A DNA stretch of 64,000 bases. Source: Shewanella putrefaciens (GTDB taxonomy: Bacteria; Pseudomonadota; Gammaproteobacteria; Enterobacterales; Shewanellaceae). Within the stretch, counting starts at the first letter, position 1; each line of letters starts with the position of its first letter. This document shows, piece after piece, positions 63,605-64,000 of this stretch. The position numbers and the translations under genes are program-made. Below the pieces are notes generated by a model. The model searched no databases. It saw nothing but the letters and a program-made list of their open reading frames with translations, and was not told where the DNA came from. The DNA is taken from contig NZ_CP066369.1 in assembly GCF_016406305.1 (NCBI RefSeq), positions 2,002,501 through 2,066,500 of the forward strand, written 5' to 3'.

Positions 63605-64000
63605 ATGGGTGTGATAGCTAGGCTAAAAGAAGATATTGAATCTATATATCACCGTGATCCCGCGGCGCGCAGCGCCTTTGAGATCTTAATTAACTATCCG
63701 GGGATGCATGCCATTTGGCTGCACCGGATAAGCCATAAGTTATGGAAGCGTGATTGGCGTTTAAGTGCCCGTTGTCTATCGACGTTTTCCCGTTGGTTGA
63801 CTGGGGTTGAGATCCATCCCGGGGCGACCATAGGACATAGATTCTTCATTGACCACGGTATGGGAGTGGTGATTGGTGAAACCGCTGAAATTGGCGATGA
63901 TTGCACCCTTTACCACGGCGTGACACTCGGTGGAACCACCTGGCAGGCGGGTAAACGTCACCCGACCTTAGCCAATAATGTGGTGGTCGGCGCGGGGGCA
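63605..64000 (+). CDS. cysE: serine O-acetyltransferase, 5' part (runs off the window)
   Basis: 132 codons visible, cut by the window end. It makes O-acetylserine for cysteine synthesis. [19 protein letters not shown] and the start of the hexapeptide repeats ([18 protein letters not shown]..., catalytic-type Asp and His) match the short-type CysE that lies between trmJ and iscR in related genomes. Confidence 0.92.
   Translation, partial: MGVIARLKEDIESIYHRDPAARSAFEILINYPGMHAIWLHRISHKLWKRDWRLSARCLSTFSRWLTGVEIHPGATIGHRFFIDHGMGVVIGETAEIGDDCTLYHGVTLGGTTWQAGKRHPTLANNVVVGAGA

Overview
The window looks like a Shewanella chromosome (Gammaproteobacteria, Alteromonadales). This is judged from protein similarity recognised by eye and from gene order: nagZ-ycfP, lolCDE with mfd divergent, suhB / trmJ-cysE, fadE with a YafJ-like gene. 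No search was run. Most of the window is housekeeping sequence, broken by four accessory patches.

Layout. 0-2.2 kb: dnaQ and a TIGR03503-type membrane protein. 2.3-3.35 kb: two intact tRNA-Asp genes followed by three decaying, partly duplicated tRNA-Asp copies that carry insertions and still keep the terminator. 3.4-9.2 kb: a compact envelope/stress cluster of two BON proteins, a CsbD-like protein, two Crp/Fnr-type regulators, DUF3309, a PRC-barrel protein and a YqjD-YqjE-YqjK-like operon. Four of its promoters share a palindrome (GTRCG-N4-CRCRC) 67-83 nt upstream of the start codons. One regulator gene contains an 11-base homopolymer. 9.6-20 kb: a CPA1-type antiporter, an exported acetamidase/formamidase-like protein, fadE with a PsrA-like operator, a class II amidotransferase, a DUF3108 protein, an alkyltransferase-like protein, a peptide deformylase and a rhombosortase-type lipoprotein.

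20.5-22.55 kb: a small array that looks like integron gene cassettes without an integrase (HNH protein, two-TM protein, secreted small protein), with attC-like sites after the first and third genes. 22.7 kb: a 97-bp REP-like hairpin element. Its inverted near-copy lies at 49.0 kb beside a RAYT-type (Y1/HUH) transposase gene. 23.8-34.5 kb: a maltodextrin utilisation locus of two exported GH13 enzymes and a TonB-dependent receptor on the minus strand, divergent from a cytoplasmic alpha-glucosidase and a sugar MFS transporter. Two LacI-type palindromes lie in the divergent promoter region, but no regulator gene is present.

34.7-48.7 kb: an RsmB-like RNA methyltransferase, a GAF-PAS-GGDEF-EAL protein, a D-Ala-D-Ala ligase-like protein, a DUF938 methyltransferase, a PuuB-like oxidoreductase, a LysR regulator with the glutathione-dependent formaldehyde pathway, L-serine deaminase, nagZ and ycfP. 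49.2-52.6 kb: the second accessory patch, with RAYT, a translationally coupled DUF4145-like/HEPN + DUF5343 pair, an attC-like site, a gene fragment and an orphan terminator. 52.7-64 kb: acylphosphatase, csiV-mfd, a PilZ protein, lolCDE, suhB, trmJ and the 5' part of cysE.

The best candidates for undescribed biology are the shared operator and phase-variable regulator of the stress cluster, the integrase-less cassette array, the DUF5343/HEPN pair, and the REP/RAYT set.
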